Source: Ruthenibacterium lactatiformans (GTDB lineage Bacteria > Bacillota > Clostridia > Oscillospirales > Ruminococcaceae). Taken from it: a stretch of DNA of 64,000 bases. Below the pieces are notes generated by a model that did not search any database, was not told the origin of the DNA, and saw nothing but the letters and a program-made list of their open reading frames with translations. Of the stretch, positions 40,171-49,013 are shown piece by piece; the stretch's first letter is position 1, and every line of letters starts with the position of its first letter. The DNA lies in the NCBI RefSeq assembly GCF_000949455.1, contig NZ_JXXK01000002.1, forward strand, positions 1 to 64,000, read 5' to 3'. Both the position numbers and the translations under genes were made by a program.

Positions 40171-41691
40171 ATGGAACGTACTTTTAAAATTATTTATACG
40201 TCCGATACGCACGGACATATCTTCCCCGTCAACTACGCCGCCGGATGCGGCGAAAGCTCCGGCCTGCTGAACCTGGCCGCACAAATCGACAAGAACGGAA
40301 ACACGCTGGTGCTGGACGGCGGAGACTCTTTGCAGGGCACGCCGCTGGTGCAGTATTATCTGGCGCACGCGGACGAATTTCCCCATCATCCTGTGGCCGA
40401 AGCCTTCAATGCCATGGGCTGTGATTATTTCACACTTGGCAACCACGATTTCAACTTCGGCTATGACGCGCTGCGCGCATATCTGTGCGCCATGGACGGC
40501 GTGTGCCTGTGCGCCAATGTACAAGATCTGGGCGGCGCGCTGCCTTTGCTTCCGGAGACTGTCCACACGCTGAAAAACGGCCTGCGCATCGGCATCACAG
40601 GCATTGTCACCGATTATGTAAACGTCTGGGAGCAGCCCCAGAATCTGAAAAAGCTGCGCATCACCGAGGCTTTTGACGCCGCGCGTGCTGCCTGTGCCCG
40701 TTTGCGCCCGATATGTGACATATGCGTGTGTATCTATCACGGCGGCTTTGAAGAGGATCTGCACACGGGCGCGGTGCTGTCCGGCAGCGGAGAAAACCTT
40801 GCGTGCAGGATCGCGCGCGAGCTTGACTTTGACCTGCTTCTTACGGGCCACCAGCACATGCCCGTAGAAAGCGTGCGCATCGGCGGAACCTTCGCCGTGC
40901 AGCCCCCCGCCAATGCCGGGCGCTATCTGCAGGTGGAAGCCGCGGTACGGGACGGCGGTGCAGAATTTTCCGCACGCCTGCTGCCTGTGGGCGGCATACA
41001 CCGGGAACAGCCTTACCGCCGCCTCCTGCCTCTGGAGCAGGCCGCACAGGGCTGGCTGGACGAACCTGTGGGGCATCTGGAGCAGGCCATCCCCCCTGAG
41101 GAAAAGCTGTGCGCAGCGCTGCACGGCAGCGCTGTGGCGGCATTGTTCAACCAAGTCCAGCTTTCACACACCGGTGCCGACATCTCCTGCACCAGCCTCG
41201 GCAATGAACCCGCAGGCCTTGCCGCGTCCGTAACCATGCGTGCCATTACGGCGGCATACTTGTTCTCCAACACACTGGTGGTGCTGGAGATTACGGAAGA
41301 GATCCTGCGCGCGCTTCTGGAACGCTGCGCCTCCTATTTCACACTGGAAAACGGAACGCCCCGGGTGTCCGATGCTTTTCTCTCCCCCAAGGTGGAGCAT
41401 TACAACTACGATTTCTTCGCTGGGATCTCTTATCAGTTTGATCTGCGGCAGCCTGTGGGCCGCCGACTGACCCGGCTCTCCCGGCTTGACGGCACCCCCT
41501 TGGGGCCTGGGCCTCTGCGGCTTTGTACCAGCAATTACCGTGCCACGGGCACCGGTGGCTACGACGCACTGCGCACCTGCCCCGTATTGTGGCGCGGCAG
41601 CGTGGAAATGCCTGAGCTTGTGGCAGAGTATGTGCGCGCCAACAGTCCCGTTTCCCTGCCGTGTAACGGCCGGATGGAGGCTATATGGTAA
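40171..41691 (+). CDS. 5'-nucleotidase / 2',3'-cyclic phosphodiesterase-like metallophosphoesterase
   Basis: A 506-residue two-domain enzyme of the UshA/YfkN family. The N-terminal metallophosphoesterase domain has the dimetal motifs SDTHGHIFP (Asp12, His14), DGGDSLQG, LGNHDFNFGYD and LLTGHQHMPVE; the C-terminal nucleotide-binding domain (about 330-490) has LCTSNYRATGTGGYD. Family members release phosphate from nucleotides or cyclic nucleotides. Unlike most relatives it has no signal peptide, so it should act in the cytoplasm on imported substrate. It starts two bases after the permease gene (GAGAGG as ribosome site), and belongs to the importer operon. Confidence 0.9.
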   Translation: MERTFKIIYTSDTHGHIFPVNYAAGCGESSGLLNLAAQIDKNGNTLVLDGGDSLQGTPLVQYYLAHADEFPHHPVAEAFNAMGCDYFTLGNHDFNFGYDALRAYLCAMDGVCLCANVQDLGGALPLLPETVHTLKNGLRIGITGIVTDYVNVWEQPQNLKKLRITEAFDAARAACARLRPICDICVCIYHGGFEEDLHTGAVLSGSGENLACRIARELDFDLLLTGHQHMPVESVRIGGTFAVQPPANAGRYLQVEAAVRDGGAEFSARLLPVGGIHREQPYRRLLPLEQAAQGWLDEPVGHLEQAIPPEEKLCAALHGSAVAALFNQVQLSHTGADISCTSLGNEPAGLAASVTMRAITAAYLFSNTLVVLEITEEILRALLERCASYFTLENGTPRVSDAFLSPKVEHYNYDFFAGISYQFDLRQPVGRRLTRLSRLDGTPLGPGPLRLCTSNYRATGTGGYDALRTCPVLWRGSVEMPELVAEYVRANSPVSLPCNGRMEAIW

Positions 41692-41757
41692 CACACTTGA
41701 CACAATATGTCGGTTATGCTTTGATAAAAGCAGGATGTTGCGGAAAGGAGGAGGAAC

Positions 41758-42561
41758 ATGGACCGCTTTGATACAGCCCGCGCGCTGGTGCTGGCGGCGG
41801 GCGCGCGTCTGCGTCTGGCCCGCCCGGAGGCCGGCGCGGTTTGGGAGAAAACCGGGCATCAGGATCTTGTAACACGTTGTGACCGCGAGACGGAACAGTT
41901 CCTGCGCAGCGGCATCCTGTCCGCCTTTCCGGGCGACGCCATCGTAGGCGAGGAATATCCCGCCACGCCCCCGGGCGGTACGGGCTGCGTGTGGTATCTG
42001 GACCCCATCGACGGTACAACAAATTTTGTCAGCCAGCACCGCAACTATGCGGTGTCTGTGGGCTGCTACCAGGACGGTGTACCTGCCTTCGGCCTTGTGC
42101 TGGACGTTGAACGCGGCGCGCTGTACTCCGCCCGGCACGGCGGCGGCGCACTGCGCGATGAAGCGCCCATTCATGTTTCGCACTGCGGCGTGCTGCGGGA
42201 CGCATTGCTCACGACACCGGGCGTTCTGCACACTTTTTTGCGGGAGCACCCCCGGCGCGCTGGGCTTGTAGAGCTTGCCGGAGCTGTCCGCGGGGTGCGC
42301 AGCATGGGGTGTGTGGCACTGGAGCTGTGCGCCGTGGCCGCGGGTGAAGCAGAGCTGTTTGTGGCGCTGCGTTCGTGTCCATGGGACCATAACGCGGCGC
42401 GCATCATTCTGGCTGAGGCCGGAGGCTGTATCTGTGCGCTGGACGGAGCCCCTCTGCCGCAGGACACGGGCAGCGCAGTGCTTGCGGCCTGTTCCCGCCC
42501 GCTTCTGGAACAGGTGCTCGCCGGCATTTCCGCAAATACGTCAAGCCGGGAGAACGGTTGA
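41758..42561 (+). CDS. Inositol-monophosphatase-family phosphatase
   Basis: A 267-residue Mg2+-dependent phosphatase. Metal ligands are visible in order: GEEYPAT (Glu65/66), YLDPIDGTTNFV (Asp82, Asp85) and, late, SCPWDHNAARIILAEAGG (Asp in WDH). The family removes phosphate from inositol monophosphates, some sugar phosphates, 3'-phosphoadenosine 5'-phosphate or fructose bisphosphate. AAGGAGGAGG precedes the ATG, 66 bases after the nucleotidase gene on the same strand. Two soluble phosphatases behind one importer suggest stepwise dephosphorylation of an imported organophosphate such as a nucleotide or a glycerophospho-polyol. Confidence 0.9.
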   Translation: MDRFDTARALVLAAGARLRLARPEAGAVWEKTGHQDLVTRCDRETEQFLRSGILSAFPGDAIVGEEYPATPPGGTGCVWYLDPIDGTTNFVSQHRNYAVSVGCYQDGVPAFGLVLDVERGALYSARHGGGALRDEAPIHVSHCGVLRDALLTTPGVLHTFLREHPRRAGLVELAGAVRGVRSMGCVALELCAVAAGEAELFVALRSCPWDHNAARIILAEAGGCICALDGAPLPQDTGSAVLAACSRPLLEQVLAGISANTSSRENG

Positions 42562-42627
42562 CGCACCGTTTGCCCGGCCGAGGCCGCGCCACTGCACCGA
42601 CGTATTCTGGACCGTGCACTCCCCCTA

Positions 42628-42670
42628 AACAGCCGCCGGGCCTTCTGTGAAGCCCGGCGGCTGTTCTGCT
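42628..42670 (+). terminator. Hairpin terminator after the organophosphate operon
   Basis: AACAGCCGCCGGGC (42628-42641) pairs with GCCCGGCGGCTGTT (42652-42665), a perfect 14-bp stem. The tail is poor in T (CTGCTG), so termination may be inefficient. Confidence 0.7.
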
Positions 42671-42824
42671 GCACACCGGGCGGTGTATTTCGCGGAAAAG
42701 CGCCCTCAATTCCCACAAAAGCTTCTTTTGCGGATTGACCTCGCCTGTTCATTCATATTATAATATAAACAATTGCAGTTGTTATGTTTTTAACGGCGCA
42801 AACTTGTTAAGGATGGATGTACTT

Positions 42825-43082
42825 ATGAAAATCTGCGTATGTGTCGGTTCTTCCTGTCACCTCAAAGGCTCCTACGACATCATCAACCTGATGAAGGCGG
42901 CGCTTGAAAAGTACGGGCTCACGGATACGGTGGATCTCTCGGCCGCATTCTGCCTGGGCAAATGCACCCACGGCGTCTCCATCAAGGTGGATGACGAGAT
43001 CGTTACCGGGCTGAACCGTGATAACTTCGATGATATTTTTGCCGGCTCGGTGCTGGCGAAGCTTGGGAGGAAGCCGGAATGA
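42825..43082 (+). CDS. Thioredoxin-like [2Fe-2S] ferredoxin (NuoE/HydC-like)
   Basis: An 85-residue protein with the thioredoxin-like 2Fe-2S ferredoxin fold: CVGSSC (Cys6 and Cys11, Cys-x4-Cys) and CLGKC (Cys43 and Cys47, Cys-x3-Cys) are the four ligands. It is shorter than NuoE because only the Fe-S domain is present. The gene overlaps the sensory hydrogenase gene by four bases. It should feed electrons to, or take them from, that protein. ATG 42825 is preferred; an in-frame ATG at 42813 would add four residues. Confidence 0.88.
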   Translation: MKICVCVGSSCHLKGSYDIINLMKAALEKYGLTDTVDLSAAFCLGKCTHGVSIKVDDEIVTGLNRDNFDDIFAGSVLAKLGRKPE

Positions 43083-44746
43083 ACAAATTCCTGCAGCTCA
43101 AAAAATCGAACTGCAAAAACTGCTACAAATGCATCCGCAACTGCCCGGTGAAAAGCATCAAATTTGCCGACGGGCAGGCGAATATCATCCCGGATGAATG
43201 CATCCTGTGCGGCCGCTGCTTCGTAAACTGTCCCCAGGACGCAAAACAGATCCGCGACGACGTGCCCCGCGTAAAAGAGATGATCGCCTCCGGCAAAAAG
43301 GTCATCGCCAGTGTGGCGCCCTCGTTTATCGCGGAATTTCCGCTGATGGACTTCGCCGCGATGAAGGACGCTCTGCTGAAGCTGGGCTTTGCCGACGCAC
43401 AGGAGACCGCCATCGGCGCAACCATCGTCAAAACCGAATACGAAAAGATGATCGCCTCCGGCAAGCACGACGTGATCATTTCTTCGTGCTGCCACAGCGT
43501 CAACGCGCTCATTCAGAAATACTATCCCAGCGTGCTGCCGTATCTGGCGGACGTGCTCTCCCCCATGCTGGCGCATTGCCGCGTCATCAAGGAGGAAAAT
43601 CCCGGCGCATGTGCCGTATTCATCGGCCCGTGCATTTCCAAGAAGGAAGAGGCTGAGCTGTACGGCGAGTGCGACGTTGCCCTCACCTACGAGGAGCTGG
43701 AGGCATGGATGAACGAGGCCGGCGTGGTGCCCGCGGGCGATTCCACCGAGCCGGATGAGGGAAAGCGCGGCCGCTTCTTCCCCATCAAGGGCGGCATCAT
43801 CAAAAGCATGCACACCGAAAACACTGGTTTCACTTATCTGGCCGTGGACGGCGTACAGAACTGCATCGCCGCCATCAAGGAGATCGAATCCGGTGCGCTG
43901 AAGAACTGCTTTATCGAAATGAACGCCTGCGAGGGCGCATGCATCAACGGCCCGGCCATCAGCCATCATCACAAGCCTCTGCTCAGCGGCGAGGTAAAGG
44001 TGGTCGCCTTTGCCGGGGACGATGAGTTCCGTGTGGCGATGCCCATCGATACATTCAAGAACATCCCCTACATCGGCACCCACGAAAAGATACCCGGAGA
44101 AGCAGCCATCAAAGAGATTCTGGCCAAGATGGGCAAAACCAGCCCCGAGCAGGAGCTCAACTGCGGCAGCTGCGGTTATCCTACCTGCCGTGAAAAGGCC
44201 ATTGCCGTATATCAAGGCAAGGCCGATCTTTCCATGTGCCTGCCTTTCCTGAAAGAAAAGGCCGAAACATTCTCCGGCTATGTCATCAACAATACGCCCA
44301 ATGCCATTTTTGTGCTGGATGAAAATCTGTGCGTACAGCAGATCAACAAAGCAGGCTGCGCGCTGTTCAACCTCAAAACGCCTTCTGATATCCTGGGTTC
44401 CCCCATCGTGCGGCTGCTGAACCCGGCCGATTACCTGGGCGTGATGACCAGCGGAGTGCCTATCAAGGAGAAAAAGCACTATCTGGCCGAATACAAAAAA
44501 TATGTGGCTGAAACCATCGTTTACGACCACGAGTACCACATCGTGTTCAGCATTATGCGCGATATCACCAGCGAGGAGGAACGCCAGAGCGAACGCTCTG
44601 AGCTGTGCAATAAGACGGTGGCCATCACCAATGAAGTGATTGAAAAGCAGATGCGCGTGGTGCAGGAGATCGCTTCCCTGCTGGGCGAAACCACCGCCGA
44701 GACGAAGATCGCGCTGACGCAGCTCAAGGACGCCCTGCAAAAATAA
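43079..44746 (+). CDS. Sensory [FeFe]-hydrogenase-like protein with PAS domain
   Basis: A 555-residue protein. Two 4Fe-4S motifs come first (Cys12-15-18-22 and Cys41-44-47-51). The H-cluster domain follows with Cys137/138 in ISSCCHS, Cys185 in GPCISKKE and Cys284/288 in EMNACEGACINGP, so all four H-cluster cysteines can be accounted for, though the first motif has His where catalytic enzymes have Pro. Next is an FeS domain (CGSCGYPTC, Cys362-387) and a PAS domain (about 400-500), ending in a coiled coil. This matches the group C (HydS) sensory hydrogenases, which are thought to detect H2 and signal rather than produce gas. A PP2C phosphatase follows. Confidence 0.9.
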   Translation: MNKFLQLKKSNCKNCYKCIRNCPVKSIKFADGQANIIPDECILCGRCFVNCPQDAKQIRDDVPRVKEMIASGKKVIASVAPSFIAEFPLMDFAAMKDALLKLGFADAQETAIGATIVKTEYEKMIASGKHDVIISSCCHSVNALIQKYYPSVLPYLADVLSPMLAHCRVIKEENPGACAVFIGPCISKKEEAELYGECDVALTYEELEAWMNEAGVVPAGDSTEPDEGKRGRFFPIKGGIIKSMHTENTGFTYLAVDGVQNCIAAIKEIESGALKNCFIEMNACEGACINGPAISHHHKPLLSGEVKVVAFAGDDEFRVAMPIDTFKNIPYIGTHEKIPGEAAIKEILAKMGKTSPEQELNCGSCGYPTCREKAIAVYQGKADLSMCLPFLKEKAETFSGYVINNTPNAIFVLDENLCVQQINKAGCALFNLKTPSDILGSPIVRLLNPADYLGVMTSGVPIKEKKHYLAEYKKYVAETIVYDHEYHIVFSIMRDITSEEERQSERSELCNKTVAITNEVIEKQMRVVQEIASLLGETTAETKIALTQLKDALQK

Positions 44747-44765
44747 AGGAGGGCCATAGGCACCC

Positions 44766-45941
44766 ATGAATAACCTTTGGACAGACACCGGCTACATCAG
44801 CCTGAACCACGTGAATGAGCAGCTTTGCGGAGACCGTGTGGAAATCATCGGCAACAATGAAAAATCTCTGACAATGGTGCTGGCGGACGGTCTGGGCAGC
44901 GGCGTAAAGGCCAACATCCTTTCTACGCTCACCAGCAAAATCATCTGCACGATGATGGCAAACGGCATGCCCATTGAGGAATGTGTGGACACCATTGCAA
45001 AAACTTTGCCCGTGTGCAGTGTTCGGCAGGTGGCCTATTCCACATTCACCATCATCCGCATTACCGACAACACCACGGCCGAGATCATTCAGTTCGATAA
45101 CCCCAACGTCATCCTGCTGCGGAACGGCAAAAGCGTGGATTACCCCATCGTCAGCCGCGTCATCGAGGGCAAAACCATACTGGAAAGCCGCATTCCCCTG
45201 CAGCTGCATGATGTGTTCATCGCCATGAGCGACGGCGCCATCTATGCAGGCGTAGGCAAGACGATGAATTTCGGCTGGCAGCGCGAGAATATCATCGAAT
45301 ACGCCGAGCGTCTGTACGACGACACGCTCTCGGCCAAGATGATCGCGTCCATGATCGTGGACGAGTGCAACCGCCTGTATGAAGGCGAGCCCGGCGACGA
45401 TACCACCGTGGCCGCCGTGCGCATCCGGGAACGCACGCCTGTCAATCTGCTGATGGGCCCGCCCGCAGACCCGCGCGACGCAACGAAAATGATGACGCTT
45501 TTCTTCTCGAAGGAAGGCAAAAAAATCGTCTGCGGCGGCACCACCTCCCAGATTGCGGCAGACTATCTGCACGAAACCATCGTCACCTCTCTGGATTACG
45601 GCACCGACCCCGCCATTCCTCCCGTGGGCCATATGAAAGGCGTGGATCTTGTGACAGAGGGCGTCATCACCATGAGCCGAGTGGTGGAATACGCCAAGGC
45701 CTTTGTGGAAGGCACCGACCTTACCAACCTGTGGAGCGTGCAGACGGACGGAGCCTCGCAAATCGCCCAGCTTTTGTTCGAGTATGCCACGGACATCAAT
45801 TTTTTTATCGGCAAGGCCATCAATCCGGCGCACCAGAACCCGGATCTGCCGATTACCTTCGGCATCAAAATACGCCTGGTACAGGAGCTTTCCGAATATC
45901 TGGAAAAGATGGGCAAACAAATCAAAGTGAGCTACTTCTAA
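44766..45941 (+). CDS. PP2C/SpoIIE-family phosphatase of the hydrogenase sensor module
   Basis: A 391-residue protein whose N-terminal 225 residues form a PP2C/SpoIIE serine/threonine phosphatase: VLADGLGSGVKA (Asp near 38), MSDGAIYAG and PGDDTTVAAV hold the metal ligands. The C-terminal part (230-391) is a conserved domain I cannot name, with GTTSQIAADYLHE and PPVGHMKGVDLVTEG. The order 2Fe-2S protein, HydS, PP2C is a known arrangement for sensory hydrogenases, so H2 or redox state is probably read out as dephosphorylation of a partner protein. The partner is not in view. AAAGGAGGG precedes the ATG. Confidence 0.88.
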   Translation: MNNLWTDTGYISLNHVNEQLCGDRVEIIGNNEKSLTMVLADGLGSGVKANILSTLTSKIICTMMANGMPIEECVDTIAKTLPVCSVRQVAYSTFTIIRITDNTTAEIIQFDNPNVILLRNGKSVDYPIVSRVIEGKTILESRIPLQLHDVFIAMSDGAIYAGVGKTMNFGWQRENIIEYAERLYDDTLSAKMIASMIVDECNRLYEGEPGDDTTVAAVRIRERTPVNLLMGPPADPRDATKMMTLFFSKEGKKIVCGGTTSQIAADYLHETIVTSLDYGTDPAIPPVGHMKGVDLVTEGVITMSRVVEYAKAFVEGTDLTNLWSVQTDGASQIAQLLFEYATDINFFIGKAINPAHQNPDLPITFGIKIRLVQELSEYLEKMGKQIKVSYF

Positions 45942-45945
45942 GCAG

Positions 45946-45973
45946 AAAACCCCGCCGCAAGGCGGGGTTTTCA
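45946..45973 (+). terminator. Intrinsic terminator after the hydrogenase module
   Basis: AAAACCCCGCC (45946-45956) pairs with GGCGGGGTTTT (45961-45971), loop GCAA. Confidence 0.95.
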
Positions 45974-46054
45974 CAGTTTCGGCGGTTTCTCATATACTGA
46001 TAATAACCATACGGCAGATATGGAAATCAACCGCAGATAAGGGAGGAAACCGCA

Positions 46055-46351
46055 ATGTCAATGCCCACCATCACAACGTCCCCGAACCCCATCTCCATGA
46101 GCCAGGCCATTACCGATCTCATCGAGTCCATTGCGCTGGAGGAAACGGCTTTGAGCCATATTCTGAACGCAGAGGGCGAAAAACTGCAAAAGGTGCTCGC
46201 CATGGAAGACGTTTCGCTGAATCAGATCCTGGATGTGAACGAGACCGTCATGAACATGGTCACCACAGTCAACGAGCTGGAGCACACGCTCCGCGACAAG
46301 CTGGAGTTCATCTCCAACAACCTTTATTACCCTTCCCGGGAAAGCTGCTGA
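46055..46351 (+). CDS. Short helical protein, spore-surface-associated family
   Basis: A 98-residue protein. The segment ITDLIESIALEETALSHILNAEGEKLQKVLA (about 19-50) resembles a helical module found in short Firmicutes spore proteins and next to collagen-like exosporium proteins, with the wording SIALEE..LSHILNAEGEK. No collagen repeat is attached here. The GGGAGG ribosome site and its own terminator show a single-gene unit. CATATACT at about 45991 might be a sporulation-type -10. A spore-envelope role is probable by resemblance only. Confidence 0.6.
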   Translation: MSMPTITTSPNPISMSQAITDLIESIALEETALSHILNAEGEKLQKVLAMEDVSLNQILDVNETVMNMVTTVNELEHTLRDKLEFISNNLYYPSRESC

Positions 46352-46402
46352 GGCATGCCGCACAGGCTTACTGCCTCCCCTGGCGGCGTGCAAAAAAGAA
46401 AA

Positions 46403-46440
46403 GGGCGTGTCCCCGACAGGGACGCGCTCCTTTCTGTTTT
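46403..46440. terminator. Terminator between convergent genes
   Basis: GCGTGTCCC (46405-46413) pairs with GGGACGCGC (46419-46427), one G-U pair, extended by two more pairs, and TTTCTGTTTT follows. livF converges from the other side. Confidence 0.78.
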
Positions 46441-46446
46441 GCTGTT

Positions 46447-47163
46447 TCAACCGCCCAGATACGCTTTGCGCACCTGGTCGTTATTGGCCAGTTCATGCGC
46501 GTCGCCGGACATGACGATGGAACCTGTCTCCAGGACATAGGCCCGGTTCGCGATCTCCAGCGCCATCTTGGCGTTCTGCTCCACCAGCAGAATAGTCACG
46601 CCGGATTGATTCACATCGTGGATGATGCTGAATATCTCCTGCACCAACAACGGAGACAGGCCCATGGAGGGCTCGTCCAGCAGCAGCATCTTGGGTTTGC
46701 ACATCAGCGCGCGGCCAATGGCCAGCATCTGCTGCTCACCGCCGGAAAGCGTTCCGGCAATCTGCCTGCGGCGCTCCTTCAGACGCGGCAGGCGCTGAAA
46801 CACCATCTCATAATCCGCCGCAACGGCATCCGCGCCGTCCTTTCGGGTGTACGCCCCCAGCGCCAGATTCTGCTGCACCGTCAGCTGCGAAAACACGCGC
46901 CGCCCCTCCGGCACCTGTGTCAGGCCCAACTGGATGATTTTATGCGCTTCCATGCTGCTGATGGGCTGGCCGCAAAAGGATATCTCCCCCTGTTTGGGCT
47001 TGAGCAGCCGGGAAACAGCATGGAGCGTGGTCGTTTTGCCCGCACCGTTTGCGCCGATCAGCGTGACGATCTCGCCCTCGTTCACATCGAATGAAATGCC
47101 CTTGATGGCGTTGATGGCGCCGTAATTTACAACAAGGTCCTTGACCGAAAGCATCACGCCCAT
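46447..47163 (-). CDS. livF: Branched-chain amino acid ABC transporter ATPase LivF
   Basis: A 238-residue ATPase with Walker A IGANGAGKTTTL, signature LSGGEQQMLAIGRAL, Walker B LLLDEPSMGLSPL and switch segment LLVEQNAKMALEIA, which is the diagnostic LivF wording. It forms the heterodimeric ATPase with LivG for import of branched-chain or related amino acids. Its ATG shares a base with the livG stop codon, with GGAGGTGAGG as ribosome site. Last gene of livKHMGF. Confidence 0.95.
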   Translation of the reverse strand: MGVMLSVKDLVVNYGAINAIKGISFDVNEGEIVTLIGANGAGKTTTLHAVSRLLKPKQGEISFCGQPISSMEAHKIIQLGLTQVPEGRRVFSQLTVQQNLALGAYTRKDGADAVAADYEMVFQRLPRLKERRRQIAGTLSGGEQQMLAIGRALMCKPKMLLLDEPSMGLSPLLVQEIFSIIHDVNQSGVTILLVEQNAKMALEIANRAYVLETGSIVMSGDAHELANNDQVRKAYLGG

Positions 47164-47927
47164 TACGCCTCACCTCCCAAATATGCCGCAATAACCTTTG
47201 GGTCGCTGCGGACGGTCTCGGGGTCGCCCTCCGCGATGATACGGCCGTAATCCAATACCGTGATATGCTCACACAGGCCCATAACAAAGCTCATGTCGTG
47301 TTCGATGAGCAGAACCGCGATGTCGAATTTATCCCGCACAAAACGGACGGTCTCCATCAGTTCGGCAGTCTCATTGGGGTTCATACCAGCCGCAGGCTCG
47401 TCCAGCAGCAGCAGCTTGGGATTCGTTGCCAACGCTCTGGCGATCTCCAGCTTGCGCTGCTTTCCGTAGGGCAGGCTGGAGGCCGGCTGCCCCGCTTCTC
47501 CGTCCAAATCGAAGATCTTCAGCAGCTCCATTGCCTTTTCATTCATGGCCCGCTCCTTCACAAAATAGGAGGGCAGACGCAGAATTCCCGTGGCCGTGGT
47601 GTATTTCACCTGGTTATGCAGGCCCACCTTCACGTTGTCCAGCACCGTCATATCCTTGAACAGACGGATATTCTGAAACGTGCGCGCGATGCCCGCCTTA
47701 TTGATGACAGCCGGCTTGAGACCAACGATGCTTTTTCCGTCCAGCACGATATCGCCTTCCGTGGGCTGGTACACACCGGTGAGCATGTTGAACACCGTTG
47801 TTTTGCCCGCACCGTTGGGACCGATAAGGCCGTACAGATGGCCCTTTTCAATGGAAAGCGCAAATTTTTCCACGGCCTGCAGGCCGCCGAATGCGATGCC
47901 AAGGTTCGTTACTTCCAGCAAAGCCAT
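47163..47927 (-). CDS. livG: Branched-chain amino acid ABC transporter ATPase LivG
   Basis: A 254-residue ATPase: Walker A IGPNGAGKTTVFN, the LivG-specific ARTFQNIRLFKDMTVLDNV, signature SSLPYGKQRKLEIARAL (Tyr-Gly-Lys-Gln type), Walker B LLLDEPAAGMNPNE and LLIEHDMSFVMGLC. It works with LivF. GGAGGTGTG precedes the ATG; three bases separate it from livM. Confidence 0.95.
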   Translation of the reverse strand: MALLEVTNLGIAFGGLQAVEKFALSIEKGHLYGLIGPNGAGKTTVFNMLTGVYQPTEGDIVLDGKSIVGLKPAVINKAGIARTFQNIRLFKDMTVLDNVKVGLHNQVKYTTATGILRLPSYFVKERAMNEKAMELLKIFDLDGEAGQPASSLPYGKQRKLEIARALATNPKLLLLDEPAAGMNPNETAELMETVRFVRDKFDIAVLLIEHDMSFVMGLCEHITVLDYGRIIAEGDPETVRSDPKVIAAYLGGEA

Positions 47928-47930
47928 GCA

Positions 47931-49004
47931 TCACACCTCCTTCTCGCCCGCCGCAGCCTTCTTGCGCGGCAGCGGCAGCCTGGCGGCCAGCCTGCGGCGC
48001 CAGGCCACAAGCTGCGGGCTCTGGTTGAACAGCATCATCACAATGAGCACGACAGCATACACCAGCATGCGGTAATCGCTGAAGCCGCGCAGCAGCTCCG
48101 GCAGGATGGTGAGCAGCGCAGCCGCAATGATGGAACCACGGATGTTGCCCATACCGCCCACAACGACAAACACCAGAATCAGAATGGAAGTGTTGTAATC
48201 AAACTTTTTCGCCACCAGCGAGGAGAAATTATGCGCATACAGCGCGCCCGCCAAACCGGCCAGCGCTGCGGAAATGGTAAACGCGATGAGCTTATACCGC
48301 GTGACATTGACGCCCACGGATTCCGCTGCGATGCGGTTGTCCCGGATGGACATGATCGCACGGCCCGTGCGGGAATTGATGAGGTTCAGAACGATGAAGA
48401 GCGTGATGAGAATAAGTACAAAGCCCAGCCCGAAGGTGGCGCTTCGCGGCATGCCGGTGATGCCCTGTGCGCCGTTGATGATCACATCGCCTGTCTCGTC
48501 CAGGTTCAGCGAAAGCGCGTCCTTCAGCGAAACATGGAAGCCGGACGCATCTCTGCCGACATAGAAGGAATTGAGCAGGTTTTTGATGATCTCACCAAAG
48601 GCCAGCGTTACGATGGCAAGATAGTCCCCCTGCAGGCGCAATACAGGAATGCCGATCAAAAAACCGAACAAGGCTGCGGCCGCGGTCCCCGCCAGCAACG
48701 CCAGCGCAAAGCAGAGCCAGCCCGGCACGGCGTCCCCAACACACACGGAGACAAACGCCCCCACAAAACCGCCCACGCTCATAAAGCCCGCATGCCCCAG
48801 GCTCAGCTCGCCCAGGATGCCCACGGTGAGGTTGAGGGAAATTGCCATAATGATATATGCGCAGATCGGAACGAGCTGCCCCGACAGGGAATTTGTGAGC
48901 ATGCCTATGCCTGAAAGCAGCTGGATGGCCAAAAACATCACAACGACCATTCCATAGGTCACAAGGTCGCGCCGGAAGCTGCGGCTCAAAGTTTTCATTT
49001 TCAT
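47931..49004 (-). CDS. livM: Branched-chain amino acid ABC permease LivM
   Basis: A 357-residue permease with about nine to ten TM helices. GELSLGHAGFMSVGGFVGA (around 70-90) and the coupling region GRAIMSIRDNRIAAESVGVNVTRYK (about 220-245) are typical of LivM. The ATG at 49002-49004 is favoured because AGGTGG lies six bases before it; a GTG three codons upstream is the alternative. livH ends immediately upstream. Confidence 0.93.
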   Translation of the reverse strand: MKMKTLSRSFRRDLVTYGMVVVMFLAIQLLSGIGMLTNSLSGQLVPICAYIIMAISLNLTVGILGELSLGHAGFMSVGGFVGAFVSVCVGDAVPGWLCFALALLAGTAAAALFGFLIGIPVLRLQGDYLAIVTLAFGEIIKNLLNSFYVGRDASGFHVSLKDALSLNLDETGDVIINGAQGITGMPRSATFGLGFVLILITLFIVLNLINSRTGRAIMSIRDNRIAAESVGVNVTRYKLIAFTISAALAGLAGALYAHNFSSLVAKKFDYNTSILILVFVVVGGMGNIRGSIIAAALLTILPELLRGFSDYRMLVYAVVLIVMMLFNQSPQLVAWRRRLAARLPLPRKKAAAGEKEV

Positions 49005-49013
49005 TGCGCCCAC

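Noticed and set aside
40171..41691. Secreted UshA-type periplasmic nucleotidase
   Set aside because: The family match is good, but the N-terminus goes straight into the first beta strand (MERTFKIIYTSDTHG) with no signal peptide, so a cytoplasmic enzyme is more likely.
42872..44788. Minus-strand frame of about 640 codons opposite the sensory hydrogenase gene
   Set aside because: The plus strand carries Fe-S, H-cluster and PAS motifs; the antisense frame has none.
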